Below are positions 45,692 to 56,965 of a stretch of DNA of 64,000 nt, piece by piece. Source of the DNA: Rhyacichthys aspro (lineage: Eukaryota > Chordata > Actinopteri > Gobiiformes > Rhyacichthyidae); the NCBI GenBank assembly GCA_036850595.1, contig CM072160.1, forward strand, positions 13,929,906-13,993,905, given 5' to 3'. Positions within the stretch are counted from its first letter, which is position 1, and the number at the start of each line of letters is the position of its first letter. Made by a program: the position numbers and the translations under genes. The notes beneath the pieces are model-generated. The model was given only the letters and a program-made list of their open reading frames with translations, was not told where the DNA came from and made no database searches.

Positions 45692-48600
45692 ATGGCTGGG
45701 TTTCGTGCATGGTGTAATGACCTGTGGAAATATAGAAATTACATAATAATTGTGCTGACACCTCTTCTACTTTTGCCTCTGCCTCTGCTCATACCAACTC
45801 CGGTAAGAACATAGGCATTGATCATTTCTGTTTGGGCCACTCCGGGAACATTTAGCTTTAATTTTGTGTGTGTATGTTTTCCATGTTTGGTTTGTTGAAA
45901 TCATGAAACAAAATGATATGTCTCAAAAACAAAAGCTCTTATGAAGTATGATCATGTTCTCTATTTTAGTTAAATTAGTGCACCTGTGTCTTTGAAAATA
46001 TATGACCATGAGTGGCTTTAGTCCAGCTATTAAAATGATTACCAGTTATCTTTTAGTTTTTAGTTGTGGCTCAGATTGTACTTCTACTATCAGCACACGT
46101 GCCAAGAATAGGGATTACAATGAGTGAGCTGTGCAAAGATCAGAGCAAAGGTGTTCTGACTTAAGCAATAAAAACACAAAAGAACTATGCAATGTAAGCA
46201 TTCTTTAATACCTGAGGCATCCTATTTGTTTTTTGGATTAGAGGATATCATTAAATTGTATGACAGGATTGTCTGTTTTAAGAAAGGAAATATCTGATAT
46301 GATAAATCTCATGTAGATTATGTATTTGCCTTATTTAACCTTCAGAGCTAAATCCAATCCACAAATTTTTGTTGTGCATGTTTTTGAGACTTGTTTACCC
46401 TTGGCTCTGAAGATAAAACTAACTGTATTGTTTTGTTTACAGTTTTTATCACTTTACATGAGATTTTGTGCACCAGTTCTATTGTAAGCGATGCTGTAGT
46501 GTTAAGGTGTGTTTGAGAGAGGTGCCCACTCTCATTACAGGAGGGAAAATGTGGCTTTGTGATCATCTTGATGGCGCTTTACTGGTGCACAGAATGCATC
46601 CCTCTGGCTGTGACTGCACTGCTGCCTGTTATACTCTTTCCCATGTTACAAATCATGGAATCTGACGAGGTATTTCCACTGATAACTTTCCTAGTTGTGT
46701 TATCATATATGTTTGGCTTTCCTGGCTCAGTTTTGTCCAAGTCCAGGTTTGTATCCAGTACCTGAAAGACTCCAACATGCTCTTCATTGGTGGGCTTGTG
46801 GTGGCCATCGCCGTCGAGCAGTGGAACCTGCACAAAAGAATTGCCCTACAAGTCCTGCTTGTTGTGGGGGTCAAACCCTCTCTGTAAGTTAAAGTGCCTC
46901 CTTTCAAACCTGAAATGCAAACTTCCCGTCTAATGCGTCGCTTTACTTCCTGCAGCCTGATGATAGGTTTCATGAGCACTACAGCCTTCTTGTCCATGTG
47001 GATCAGTAACTCGGCCTCTACTGCCATGATGCTGCCCATCGCCAACGCTGTCCTTCAGCAGCTGTGTGACACAGAGGCAAGAGCTGAGGAGAAGGAGTGT
47101 GGCATGATGGCTGCCGCTGAGGGTGAAGAAAACCAAGCTTTTCAAATGGAAGATGACAAACAAGGAATAGACAAAGCGTTAAAATTACCAGACAGCAGCC
47201 TTAGCAGAGGTGTGTGTATTTACTAAATGGTTTACTTGTTACAATGAACTGCCACCCATCACTTTGTTATAACATTGTCTTTACAGATGCAGTAAAACAT
47301 GAATACAGCAAAGACTTAAAAGAAGACAAGGAAAATGATGCCAGTATGTAAATGAATCCACAAAGATCTCCCCCCCAAAAAAAACTCCACTTTAATTTCT
47401 CCTTCATTCAGGGTCTTATGGCAGAAGTGCAGAAGAAGAACAGCGTCGATTGAAAAGGGTGCAGAAGTACTCAGAGCTGTCAAAAGGAATGAGTCTGGGT
47501 ATTTGTTACTCTGCCAGCATCGGTGGGACTGCCACTCTTACTGGAACCACACCCAACGTCATTCTAAAGGGCCAGATTGACGAGTATAAGATCACACACT
47601 CATTCACATACAGTGTCGATATTATTCCGGACATGTGTGGTACATTTGTAGTTCAATAGCTGACTTTTATCTGTGTTTTTCGCCAGACTCTTTCCAGACA
47701 ATGGCGGTATAATTAACTTTGCGAGCTGGTTCGGCTTCTCATTTCCCAACATGGTGCTGATGCTGGCCCTGTCGTGGTTGTGGCTGCAGTTTTTATTTAT
47801 AGGCTTTAAGTAAGTGGAGCGCATTTATCAACTGACAGTGTTTTCAATTACTTACTTTGCAATGTACTTTATTTGTCAGCTTGAAACGGTCATTCGGATG
47901 TTGTACAAAAAACACTGGTCAAAAAGATGATTATCAGGTAATCAAAGATGAGTACAAAAAGTTGGGCAGGATGAGCTTTGCTGAGGCCTGTGTGCTCTTG
48001 ATCTTCACGTTGCTGGTTCTCCTGTGGTTCACCAGGGAGCCGGGGTTCATACCCGGCTGGGCCACTGTTCTCTTCAATCAAGACAAAAAGTAAGTATGTA
48101 AAGTGAAGCAACGAATTCAAAAAACAAAAAAGTATGATGATCATGCGTAATACTTTGATTTGTTGCCTTTAACTGTCATTTTTGTGTCTTAGGTATGTCA
48201 CAGACGGTACTGTGGCTATATTAATGTCATCACTGTTTTTCTGCATCCCTTCCAATTTGCCCCAATGCTGCGGCAGGTCAGCCTCAACTGATGGTAAGCA
48301 ACTATTTCTGTGTGTAAGAACTGTCCAACCAGTATCACTTGCAATATAAACCTCTTTTCATCCAGACTGTGTTTTAAACTGTAATGTCATGTAAGTGTAA
48401 TGTAAGTATATTTTAAATTATATGACTACACAGCTGTACGTGTGTGTCATAGACTCACTTTTACAGTCCATCACAGCTCATTTTGCTGATTCAGATCTTT
48501 CAAATCAACTTCTAGCTCAGATCTGTGAAGCCTGATAGCCCTGAGGTCAAGTCTGAACATATACTGCACATACTATGCTGATCTTTAGATAAATGACTTT

Positions 48601-50152
48601 CCTTTTATCAATATTTGTTTTTCTTGCTTTGGTAATATAAGTGGAGTGTGTCTAGCTCTTGTTTGCAAAAGTATCACAAGCCCTTTTAAAACCAAGAAAA
48701 GGTTTCCTGTACACAAAAAAGTGTCACAGTGATAATGTTTATGCAGTAAAAGATAGACTATGAGGTGCCGAAACAGTTTCTGACATTTGTTTAGTGTAAA
48801 AGTGATTTTTATGGTTTATGGTCTCTGCATAAAAAACAGTACAGTCTGAACCATGAGAGTCTGAGCTCTAAATGTAGTATTTTATGATAACGGATGAATA
48901 GCTAACAGTAAACTTTGTTAGTAATGACAGATTTGTTCGACAGGAGCTCCCACTGAAGCCCCATCTCCATTGCTCAGTTGGAACATAGTCCATGAGAAGT
49001 TGCCCTGGAACACCCTTCTCCTCCTGGGAGGGGGCTTTGCACTGGCCCACGGTAGTGAGGTAAACACTTATTCTTGATGATACACTTCAAGACAACTTTC
49101 ACAATTTTATCCTTTGTGATTTTAAGAAATCTGGACTCTCAACATGGCTGGGAGACACTCTTATACCTCTGCAGAGTATTCCACCGTTTGCCATTTCAAT
49201 CCTGCTGTGTTTATTAGTGGCTCTGTTCACGGAGTGTTCCAGCAACACTGCCACCACGACTCTGTTCCTGCCCATTCTGGCCTCAATGGTAAAACCAACA
49301 CAGACTCTGCTAAGACCTGTCTTTTTCTATCAGACACATAGCTTCATCACTGCTTTAGTCTGGGACATAGTATGCTTATCCACTTTGTGTATGTTTTAAT
49401 TATCCAGGCTGTAGCCATCAAGATCCACCCAATGTACGTCATGCTTCCATGCACCTTCGCTGCCTCACTGGCGTTCATGCTGCCCGTGGCCACACCCCCT
49501 AACGCCATCGCCTTCTCCTTTGGTAACCTCAAAGTCATGGATATGGTAAGACCTGCCACAAAACACAGAGACCCTGAGTGACTGTGTTCAGATAAAGGCT
49601 CATATCAAATGTTATGATAAGCATTTTATTATAATCCTTAAATCTTTTCATTCATTCATTTTCTACTTTTTTCTTATCCCACTCGTGGGGTGGCTGGAGC
49701 CTATCCCAGCAGCTTTGGGCCTTAGGCGGGGTACACCCTGGACAGTGGCCAGTTCGTCGCAGGGCTGACACTTAGACGCAGACATTGACAGACAACCATT
49801 CACTCTCACATTCAGCCACTAGGGGCACTTTAGAGTCACCAATTCACCTATACATGCATCCTTGATGTGAAGCAGGAGCGCTAACCACTCTGCTACCGTG
49901 CACCCCATCCTTAAATCTGTTTATTATAAATGTAGTTTTCATACAGGTGGTATACACTGACAGAGGAAAACAAATGCCTCAATATTTATGTACCTTGTAA
50001 CTTTTCTTTGAACTGTTTTTCAGGTAAAGGCTGGATCCATGCTCAATATTATTGGAGTTGTAACCATCAACCTTGCCATTAATACCTGGGGTGTAGCCAT
50101 GTTTCAACTCAATACATTTCCACACTGGGCTAATGTCACGCTGAAGCCATAA
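45692..50152 (+). CDS. slc13a2: Sodium-dicarboxylate cotransporter (SLC13A2-type)
   Basis: Thirteen exons join to 1,839 bp (612 aa; human NaDC1 is 592): 45692-45802, 46541-46669, 46747-46883, 46956-47209, 47287-47343, 47412-47583, 47687-47809, 47880-48089, 48193-48293, 48944-49059, 49127-49288, 49408-49545, 50024-50152. The protein couples sodium entry to uptake of succinate, citrate and related acids. The DASS-family signature pairs are present: SNSAST with TTPNVI in the first half, SNTATT with TPPNAI in the second. About eleven membrane segments are predicted. The N-terminus (LWKYRNYIII) resembles SLC13A2 more than SLC13A5, and the neighbour slc46a1 agrees with human 17q11.2. A charged loop (exons 4-6) is the least conserved part. 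A likely ATTAAA is at 50650-50655. Intron 12 holds an interspersed repeat. Confidence 0.92.
49649..49910. repeat. Teleost interspersed repeat in slc13a2 intron 12
   Basis: The segment opens with a CATT-rich run and contains GGCTGGAGCCTATCCCAGC, GGCGGGGTACACCCTGGAC, GACAGACAACCATTCAC and TTTAGAGTCACCAATT. I know this series from a very common dispersed repeat of fish genomes, thought to be a LINE-type (L2-like) 3' tail. The class is from memory and unsure. It is absent from the flanking exons. Confidence 0.7.
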
Positions 50153-53100
50153 ATATGAACTAAGACAGTGGGGAAAAAAAGTTTATCCCCCGAGGCCCAG
50201 CCATGAGCACCAACATGGGTTCCTAGATGTTTTTCTTATTTATTATCTGGCTTACTGTGTAAAGCTCCACAAAGCAGCTGGTAAATGCACACAATGGACT
50301 CTGAATGGTCTGTTTGGACTTTAACCCGGACACTAGAATTCCTCACACAGACCTGATTGTTAGGTGTCAAAAAGTGACCAGTTGCTGCAGTTTTAACTAT
50401 CATTGTTGCTCAACTGTGAGGTGAACACTTCAGTGTCACTGTATATATAACACTGTATCTATCAACTTCATGGTTATTACTATTTCTGAAGCAAGGGATC
50501 GTGATACTTAACACAACTAAACAACTTAAGAAGATTCAGTCCAGAGTATAAGAAGAGAGCATCTGTCTGTGGGAACCACATAAAACCTTTCTTACTGTAT
50601 GTTTGGCTTCTCCAGTGCAGCTGTTTTTACTTCATTTGTACCAACACTGATTAAAGCAATTCATTACTTTCTTCACCCATTGACAGATGGGTATTCCTGA
50701 AATTTGGCACAGTAAAAGTTACAATATCATGATAGAGTGTTCCTCTATAAATGTAAAACAACAAACAATTAGATTTTTACAAGGTTTTACACTGGTAAAA
50801 TTATTATAAAATGTATGAGCATTACAACTGCCACGTTGTTAATATTGTTTATTATGGAGTGATTGCCACTCTAAGAGTCACGTGACCCTCATGTCTGTCA
50901 TTGTTTATACTTCATTAAAGAGAGTTTTCCAGTTCATCTGGTTTGCACACATCCAGTACTACCTGTACACAATATGCAAATAATGCCACAATTTTAAAAA
51001 TAAAACCACAGACATCTCATGCTACAATTTCTTCCTTTATCAGAATATTCTCTGCTGATAATCAGTTCAATGCACAAAAGAAACACAGATCTATTTTACT
51101 GCATCAGTTTTACTTGCAAACATTTAATGGCAATGGAATAGGATCAAGAGCCAGAAATGGTTTAAAGAACAACAAGAGCACAAAATACAAATCCCTTCAA
51201 AGGGGCAATGAGGGAAATATACCAAATATAACAAAAATAATTTATTGAACTCCTTGGCAGAAGGTCATCTACCTGTATTCTTATGGGATGACTGGGAACA
51301 GAAAGGATTTTAAAGAGCAATGCACTGAGGTCAAAGGCACTCATGAAATCCAAAATGATTTTTATTTAATCTAGCCACCATTCCTCCTGCAAATCTGAAA
51401 TGCGGCTTCATTGAAAGGTTGCAGTGAGTCGGTTGAGTGCTGCTGGTATCTGTTACTGAAGTGTGACGGAAAGCTGTCATCACAGGTAAAACCAACCTAT
51501 CTTTTGTGTTATCTTTACTGCCTTTATCTTTATATTTTATCTTTGTCCTTTGTCCGATCAACAGTGGGTAGTCCTGAATGTATCTCTAGGAATGCTTTAA
51601 TACATGCTCATCTGAAAAGCTAAGCTAAATGTAAATTGGTCACAAACATGCAAGTGGGCAAATTATTTAAGAAGAACATTGCATTTAAAATCATTATAAA
51701 TTCAGGCTTTAACTAACAAACCAATTTATGAAGAGACGGCTGTGAATTTTTATTACTGACCAACCCCAGGATAGATAAAGTAAGTGCTGAATTTCTCCAA
51801 CCACTGTCTGTGCCAAAAAAGTTAAACATTCTCTGATAAATCCAGACAGGGGCTGCAAATATTTGCTTTGAAAAAGCTCTCATAAACGACATTTTATCTG
51901 ACACACTTCTTTATCCGTATTTTTTCAACACAACGTAACATTATCCAACCCAGTCTCAGCACAAAATGTAAAATAGTCACGTTGGTCCACATGGTAAAAC
52001 GTATACATTTAACAAAATGGGCCCGAAAATTGTGACACTCACGTTTTTTTGTTCCATTCTTTTCTATTGATGTCACGTGATGTCAGAGCTGCCGCAGACG
52101 CTGGGGAAAACATGGCCGACGATAAAATGTTATTTTATTGCCTATTTTGAGCACTAAAATCAATTTGGTTAAATTTCTAGCGAGAAGTGTGGTCTTTAAT
52201 CTTATAATCTTCAACTATTTAATTCATATACACTTTTATTTATGAGTTTAAACAAAGGTCTTGTCTCGACATTGTTAAAATTGTTATACTTTCACGTTTT
52301 GTTTCACTGGTTATCTCTCTGTTTTTCAGCGTAAAATCTAGGAATTATCTCGTGTTATTATTAATTTATTTTAATTATAAAATAATAAAAATACATCCAG
52401 GCGCCGAAATAAGTTTCTTTTTTATAAACTTGCTTAGTACAAAGATGCGAGCTGTGCTTAAGTGGACTCTTTAGGAACTAGTTTCATACAAACCTTTATT
52501 ATTTTGCATACATTAATTAAAATAATTTAGTTGACAGGAGAAGTGGTGAGAAAATGACATTTATTGTTGCCTTTATTTGTGATTATGGGCTTCAACCTTT
52601 TACATTTATTAGTTACATAAATTTAATGCATGAAAATGTAGACATTTTACGTTTTTAGTCTTGCCAGCTACTTATTTTATTGTCCATAAAAACATATTGT
52701 ACAATACAAGAGACAACTAAACAAAACATTATGTGTAAATGTGATTTTATTGTTTGGAACATTTTTACGGATTTCTTTAGTTTATGGAGGAAACGTTTGC
52801 GATCGTTCACGGGCTTTCCAAATGTTTGGAAAATGTAGGTATTTCACGTTTTGCTCCTATAGCGACCTTTTCTAGCATTCTTACTTCTTTTACGATATGA
52901 ATATGCCCTAACTAAACATTTATTATAAAATGTTTCTTTATGTTGACTTGAATAAACACGTGCAATTTTTAGTTTGTTAAATTAGAGTATTCCATTTGCA
53001 CCTGTTTACATGATAAAAGCATAATCTGATTAAGCTAAAAAATAAATAAATAAATAATGTGCTATCATCAGGGATAATGTAATATTTATATAAGATAAAA

Positions 53101-53154
53101 TATATGTGAAACAGACAGTTAAAACATGTGGCCAATATGTCAATACTTACTTAC
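50153..53154. other. AT-rich intergenic region without a recognised gene
   Basis: Three kilobases of low-GC DNA. They hold the slc13a2 3' UTR (to about 50660), an (AAAT)n run near 53040, and scattered short ORFs of 60-101 codons with no recognisable product. A slightly CpG-richer patch lies at 52070-52120. I see nothing that marks a functional gene, though old transposon fragments are likely. Confidence 0.5.
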
Positions 53155-53237
53155 ATACGTGTAGTACCAGGGGCTGAGAAAGAGCGGAACCAGACTGGGA
53201 ACACATAAGAGGTTGGAAGGCTGGAAGTTTATCAGGA

Positions 53238-53420
53238 GTGGAAAACCTTTTGATCAACGTGTTGTGGCTATACAGGGAAGAGAGAATTAAAAAAGCTCAT
53301 CCAATAGATTTTCTGTCCCTCTTTTTGGATGATTTGTTTTGGAACCTTGTTACAAATGAGACTAACAGATACACTCACCAGGTTTTAGCCTCAAACCAGC
53401 TGAAGCCACAGTCCAGGTTT
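53238..53420 (+). pseudogene. piggyBac transposase remnant, copy 1
   Basis: A short frame reads KKAHPIDFLSLFLDDLF, then NLVTNETNRY, typical of the conserved N-terminal core of piggyBac-family transposases. It stops matching after about 53420 and passes into GC-rich non-transposase sequence. The catalytic aspartates are absent. It shares its 3' part with the fragment at 59054-59162, but keeps some upstream coding sequence that the second copy has lost. Confidence 0.7.
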
Positions 53421-53685
53421 GAGTGTTCCCAGACCCCGTGTGAGGCTGTGGCTGTGACCCAGGCTGATGCAGCCGCGTTCTGGCCAGCTCCCCTCACGTT
53501 TACTGCGGGCCTGGGGGCGTCCAGTCTCGCTCTTTTTAGCAGGTTTTGAGTGGATCCAGACCCCTTGTGAGGCCGTGGTTCTATGCCAGGCTCACGGAGC
53601 TTGGTCCTGGCTTCAACTTTATTTTAGACGGGGGCAGTTACACGGGGGAGCTAGCGACCAGCAATAAACCTCGGCGTCTAAAGGG
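53421..53685 (+). mobile_element. Right end of a deleted piggyBac element, copy 1
   Basis: GC-rich filler leads to the terminal sequence CTCGGCGTCTAAAGGG and a TTAA at 53686-53689. The same end and the same right flank recur at 60675. This shows that the insertion came before the duplication. The left terminal repeat was not found. Confidence 0.65.
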
Positions 53686-54052
53686 TTAATACAACTTCAT
53701 CACTGACATGAGCATGATCACAACTTTGTTTAAATTCAACAAATAGTACGGTTTTTATAAACATAACATCCATCAATGTCAAATGAAAATGCATCTGATT
53801 ATCAGACATCCTTAGGATGACCAGGAAAACTGACTGGACTTTTAGTAGAAGATGTAGTAGTAAGAGTAATAATTAAGTCAACTGAAATGGTTCACAAAAA
53901 AGCATTGTTGTGTACATTTGTAATTACAATAACACAAATTAGAAATTGGTCAAAATTTTAAGAGTTGATCAAATCATGAATTTAGTTTGGATATGACTTT
54001 GTATATGCCATATTATTTGGTCTAATAAGGACATTTGTATGCAGTTTTAACG

Positions 54053-54343
54053 TTATTTAAAATTGAAGAACGGAAAAAACATTAAAATGTGGTAAATACA
54101 CACTAAAACACAAAAATACAAAAACAACAGAGCTAAATAAGGCTGAGCTTTAATGTCACTTTGTGACTGGGATGCTCTGCACCAGTGTAAACCTGCCCCT
54201 GGACTTCCTTCTACATCTACCTCTACATCTACTGTATGCTGAGCTTCCCTCGTCAAGTCACAGGAGACAAAATACACTTTATTCCCACTGTTAGTCTGAT
54301 ATCCTGCTGACATTACCAGGTAGAAGCTCATGTAGAAACTCAT
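54053..54343 (-). CDS. Unrecognised 96-codon ORF downstream of the coiled-coil gene, doubtful
   Basis: An ATG frame starts MSFYMSFYLVMSAGYQ and ends in a hydrophobic tail. The counterpart at 61048-61332 shares the first 66 codons, then shifts frame after a small indel and ends at 94 codons. That the two copies differ in frame argues against strong constraint. It may be 3' UTR sequence. Confidence 0.15.
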   Translation of the reverse strand: MSFYMSFYLVMSAGYQTNSGNKVYFVSCDLTREAQHTVDVEVDVEGSPGAGLHWCRASQSQSDIKAQPYLALLFLYFCVLVCIYHILMFFPFFNFK

Positions 54344-54819
54344 TTTTCCTGTCTACTTAATGACACAAAACAATATGTTAAGGATTTGAGGTTAAGTTAA
54401 AGTTGACACAAAACCATAAAACCTGTTGCAAAGGTCTCAGTTCATTCATTCTGATTCTCAGTGCTGTATTTGTTCGTTAAGCCCAACATTTGTAACAAGT
54501 AACGTGTTTGTGTCTGTGTTTTAATTTCTTGAAGAAGCATCTGATTTACCTGATTTAGAAAACCATGATCAAATCTCTTGTTTTTACAGCCTAACCTTTA
54601 AGAAATGTCTCCTTCTCTTCAAGAGCTCTACTCATAGATTTGGATGGACCTTACATTATTTTACATAAACATATCACTAAAACATTTCATTTTTGGTTGA
54701 GTTTTTGTTTATTTACAGTGCTCTAACTTTAAGACTTCTGACATGAAGAAGCCTTAAAATTAGTTTAGTTAGTTTAGTGTTGTTGTTCTGTCCTTTGTTG
54801 TTGGAGATGTGTATTATTT

Positions 54820-56965
54820 CTATGTGTAGTACACATATTTAGGCACGTTCAGTTTGATCTTCTGCATCCAAGCTGTCTGCTCTTCAAGATACTGCTTTAC
54901 AGATTTCAGCTCAGCAGCGTAGGCCTCTTTCTTCTCATCCTGGATTTTCAGTTTCTCCTCCAAATCTCCAACAGTCTTCTTCAGGGTCTGATCCTTCTTC
55001 ATCAGGGACCTCTCCACCTCCTCAAGCTCCTGCAGTTGAGCCTTCAGGTCGTATTTCTCTTTAGACTTGAGCTTTGCTAATTCAATCCTCAGCTGTGAAT
55101 TCACAGCTATAGTTTCTGTCAGTTCGTCTTTCAGATAAGCTTCCTTCTCTTCAAAACATTTAGTCTCAGATCTAAGCCGAGTAATTTCAGCTTCATTGGC
55201 CTCGGTTATTTGATTCTGGATATTGAGCTTTTCCACCATATCGTTGAAGACCGGCTGGATCTCCATCACAAGCTCTGTTAGCTCTTTAACTTTTCTTTTG
55301 CGCTCCTCTGTCAACTCAAAGTCTGATACTAGAACTGTCAGCCTTGAATTCTCAGCTTGTGTTTTCACCATCTCATCTTTAACCAAAGTCAGTTCATGGT
55401 CAAGATCCTTGATTATCGATATGAGGCGACTAACTTCTGCCTTGAAGTCTTCATTTTTCTTCACTTCCATTTTGATATTTTCCTTCATCTGCTCTTTCAG
55501 ACAGAACATCTCATTTCCTAGAAAGACTTTGTTTTCTTGAAGATAGTTGTTTAAAGATTTGAGATAAGTCATCTCAGCCTCACAGGCCACATTTTTCTCC
55601 ATTTGGATTTTCATCTGTTTCTCCATGTCTTCTTTGAAACAAGTCATCTCATCTTCTAGAAAGACTTTAGTTTCTTGAAGATCATTAATTGTAGATTTGA
55701 GATAAGTCATCTCAGCCTCACATGCCTCGTTTTCCTCCATTTGGATTTTCATCTGTTTCTCCATGTCTTCTTTGAAACAAGTCATCTCATCTTCTAGAAA
55801 GACTTTAGTTTCTTGAAGATCATTAATTGTAGATTTGAGATAAGCAATCTCTGTGTAACAGGCCTCATTTTTCTCCATTTGGATTTTCATCTGTTTCTCC
55901 ATGTCTTCTTTGAAACAAGTCATCTCATCTTCTAGAAAGACTTTAGTTTCTTGAAGATCATTAATTGTAGATTTGAAATAAGCAATCTCTGTGTAACAGG
56001 CCTCATTTTCTCCATTTGGATTTTCAGCTTTTCCGCCAAAGCCTCAGTGGTCTTTTTTCCTCTTCTAGAGACTTCTCCACTTCCTGAAGTTTGCTTGTGT
56101 CGCTGTGATGGAGTTGACAGTGCTTTTCTTTAGCCTCAAAGTCTGAGACTAAAACCCTCAGCTGTGAATTCACAGCTTTGGTTTCTGCCATATCCTCCTT
56201 CAGGAAATGTATCTCATCTTCAAGGAAAGTTTTTGTCTCCTTGAGATCCTTATTTGTAGATTCAAGCCAAGAAATCTCTACCTCACAGGCCTCATTCTTC
56301 TCCATTTGGATTCTTAGCTTTTCCTCCAAATCACGAATGGTGGTCTTGTGCTCCTCCACGGACTTTTCCACCTCCTGAAGTTCACTGGTGTTGCTGTGAT
56401 GGAGCTTGCAGTGCTCCTGTGTCACCTGCAGGTCAAACACTACCATCCTCAGCTGTGAGTTCCACTGCTGTGTTTCTGTCATATTGTCTTTAAGCTGAGT
56501 AATCTCAGCGTCAAAGGCCTCTTTCTGAATTCTTAGAGTTTCCTCCAAGTCCTTAGCGGTCTTCTTCTCCTTCAACAGAGACGTTTTCAGATCAAACTTC
56601 TCCCCCTCGAACCGCTTGTGTATTGACCAAAGCTCAGCATTTTGTTCAGTCAGGTGGCGAATCTCCATCCTCAGAGATTTTTTACTCTGTTTAAGATTGC
56701 TCAGTTGTTTCCTGACTTTGGACCGTGCTGTCTCAACATACTCATTGAGTACTTGTGGAAGTGTCTGATGACTTTTAGCTTCATGGTCTTCTGGCTCTGC
56801 TTCCAGTGCACTCTTGGTTTCTGTGATGTTATTTGACAGAAACTGTGAGAAATCAGACTCTTCAATCTCTGTCAGGGGTATGGTGGTCCACTCCTGACAG
56901 GTTTTCAGATCATATATGTCTTGCTGGATGAGGGTATCCTCACAAGGTAGGATCGCGGCTTCCAT
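54820..56965 (-). pseudogene. Intronless long coiled-coil protein gene, copy 1 (two single-base breaks)
   Basis: I do not recognise this protein. One open stretch of 2,146 bp runs from ATG 56965 to the stop at 54820, with two T-run breaks: four T at 56006-56009 (copy 2 has five) and six T at 56053-56058 (copy 2 has seven). The breaks split it into 313-aa and 367-aa frames. It would be 715 aa without them. The N-terminal 60 aa are acidic and Trp/Ile-rich (EWTTIPLTEIEESDF). The rest is heptad-rich coiled coil: Glu, Lys, Leu and Gln, few prolines. A 46-aa repeat (138 bp) occurs four times near the centre (VFLEDEMTCFKED). There are no introns. A TATA-like TTTATATAC lies on the minus strand at about 57074-57083, and AATAAA (TTTATT at 54708-54713) follows the stop by about 110 bp. 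It could be intact if the breaks are sequencing errors. Confidence 0.7.
55505..56000 (-). repeat. 138-bp tandem repeats inside coiled-coil gene copy 1
   Basis: The phrase TCATCTCATCTTCTAGAAAG and its variants recur at 138-bp spacing (about 55505, 55643, 55781 and 55919). Each unit codes 46 residues of coiled coil. The last three are nearly identical; the 55505 unit is diverged. The same array occurs in copy 2. Confidence 0.9.

Noticed and set aside
55223..55540. 105-codon plus-strand frame (Ser/Phe-rich) in the coiled-coil gene
   Set aside because: It is the reverse complement of Glu/Lys-rich coiled-coil coding and recurs in copy 2 for that reason.
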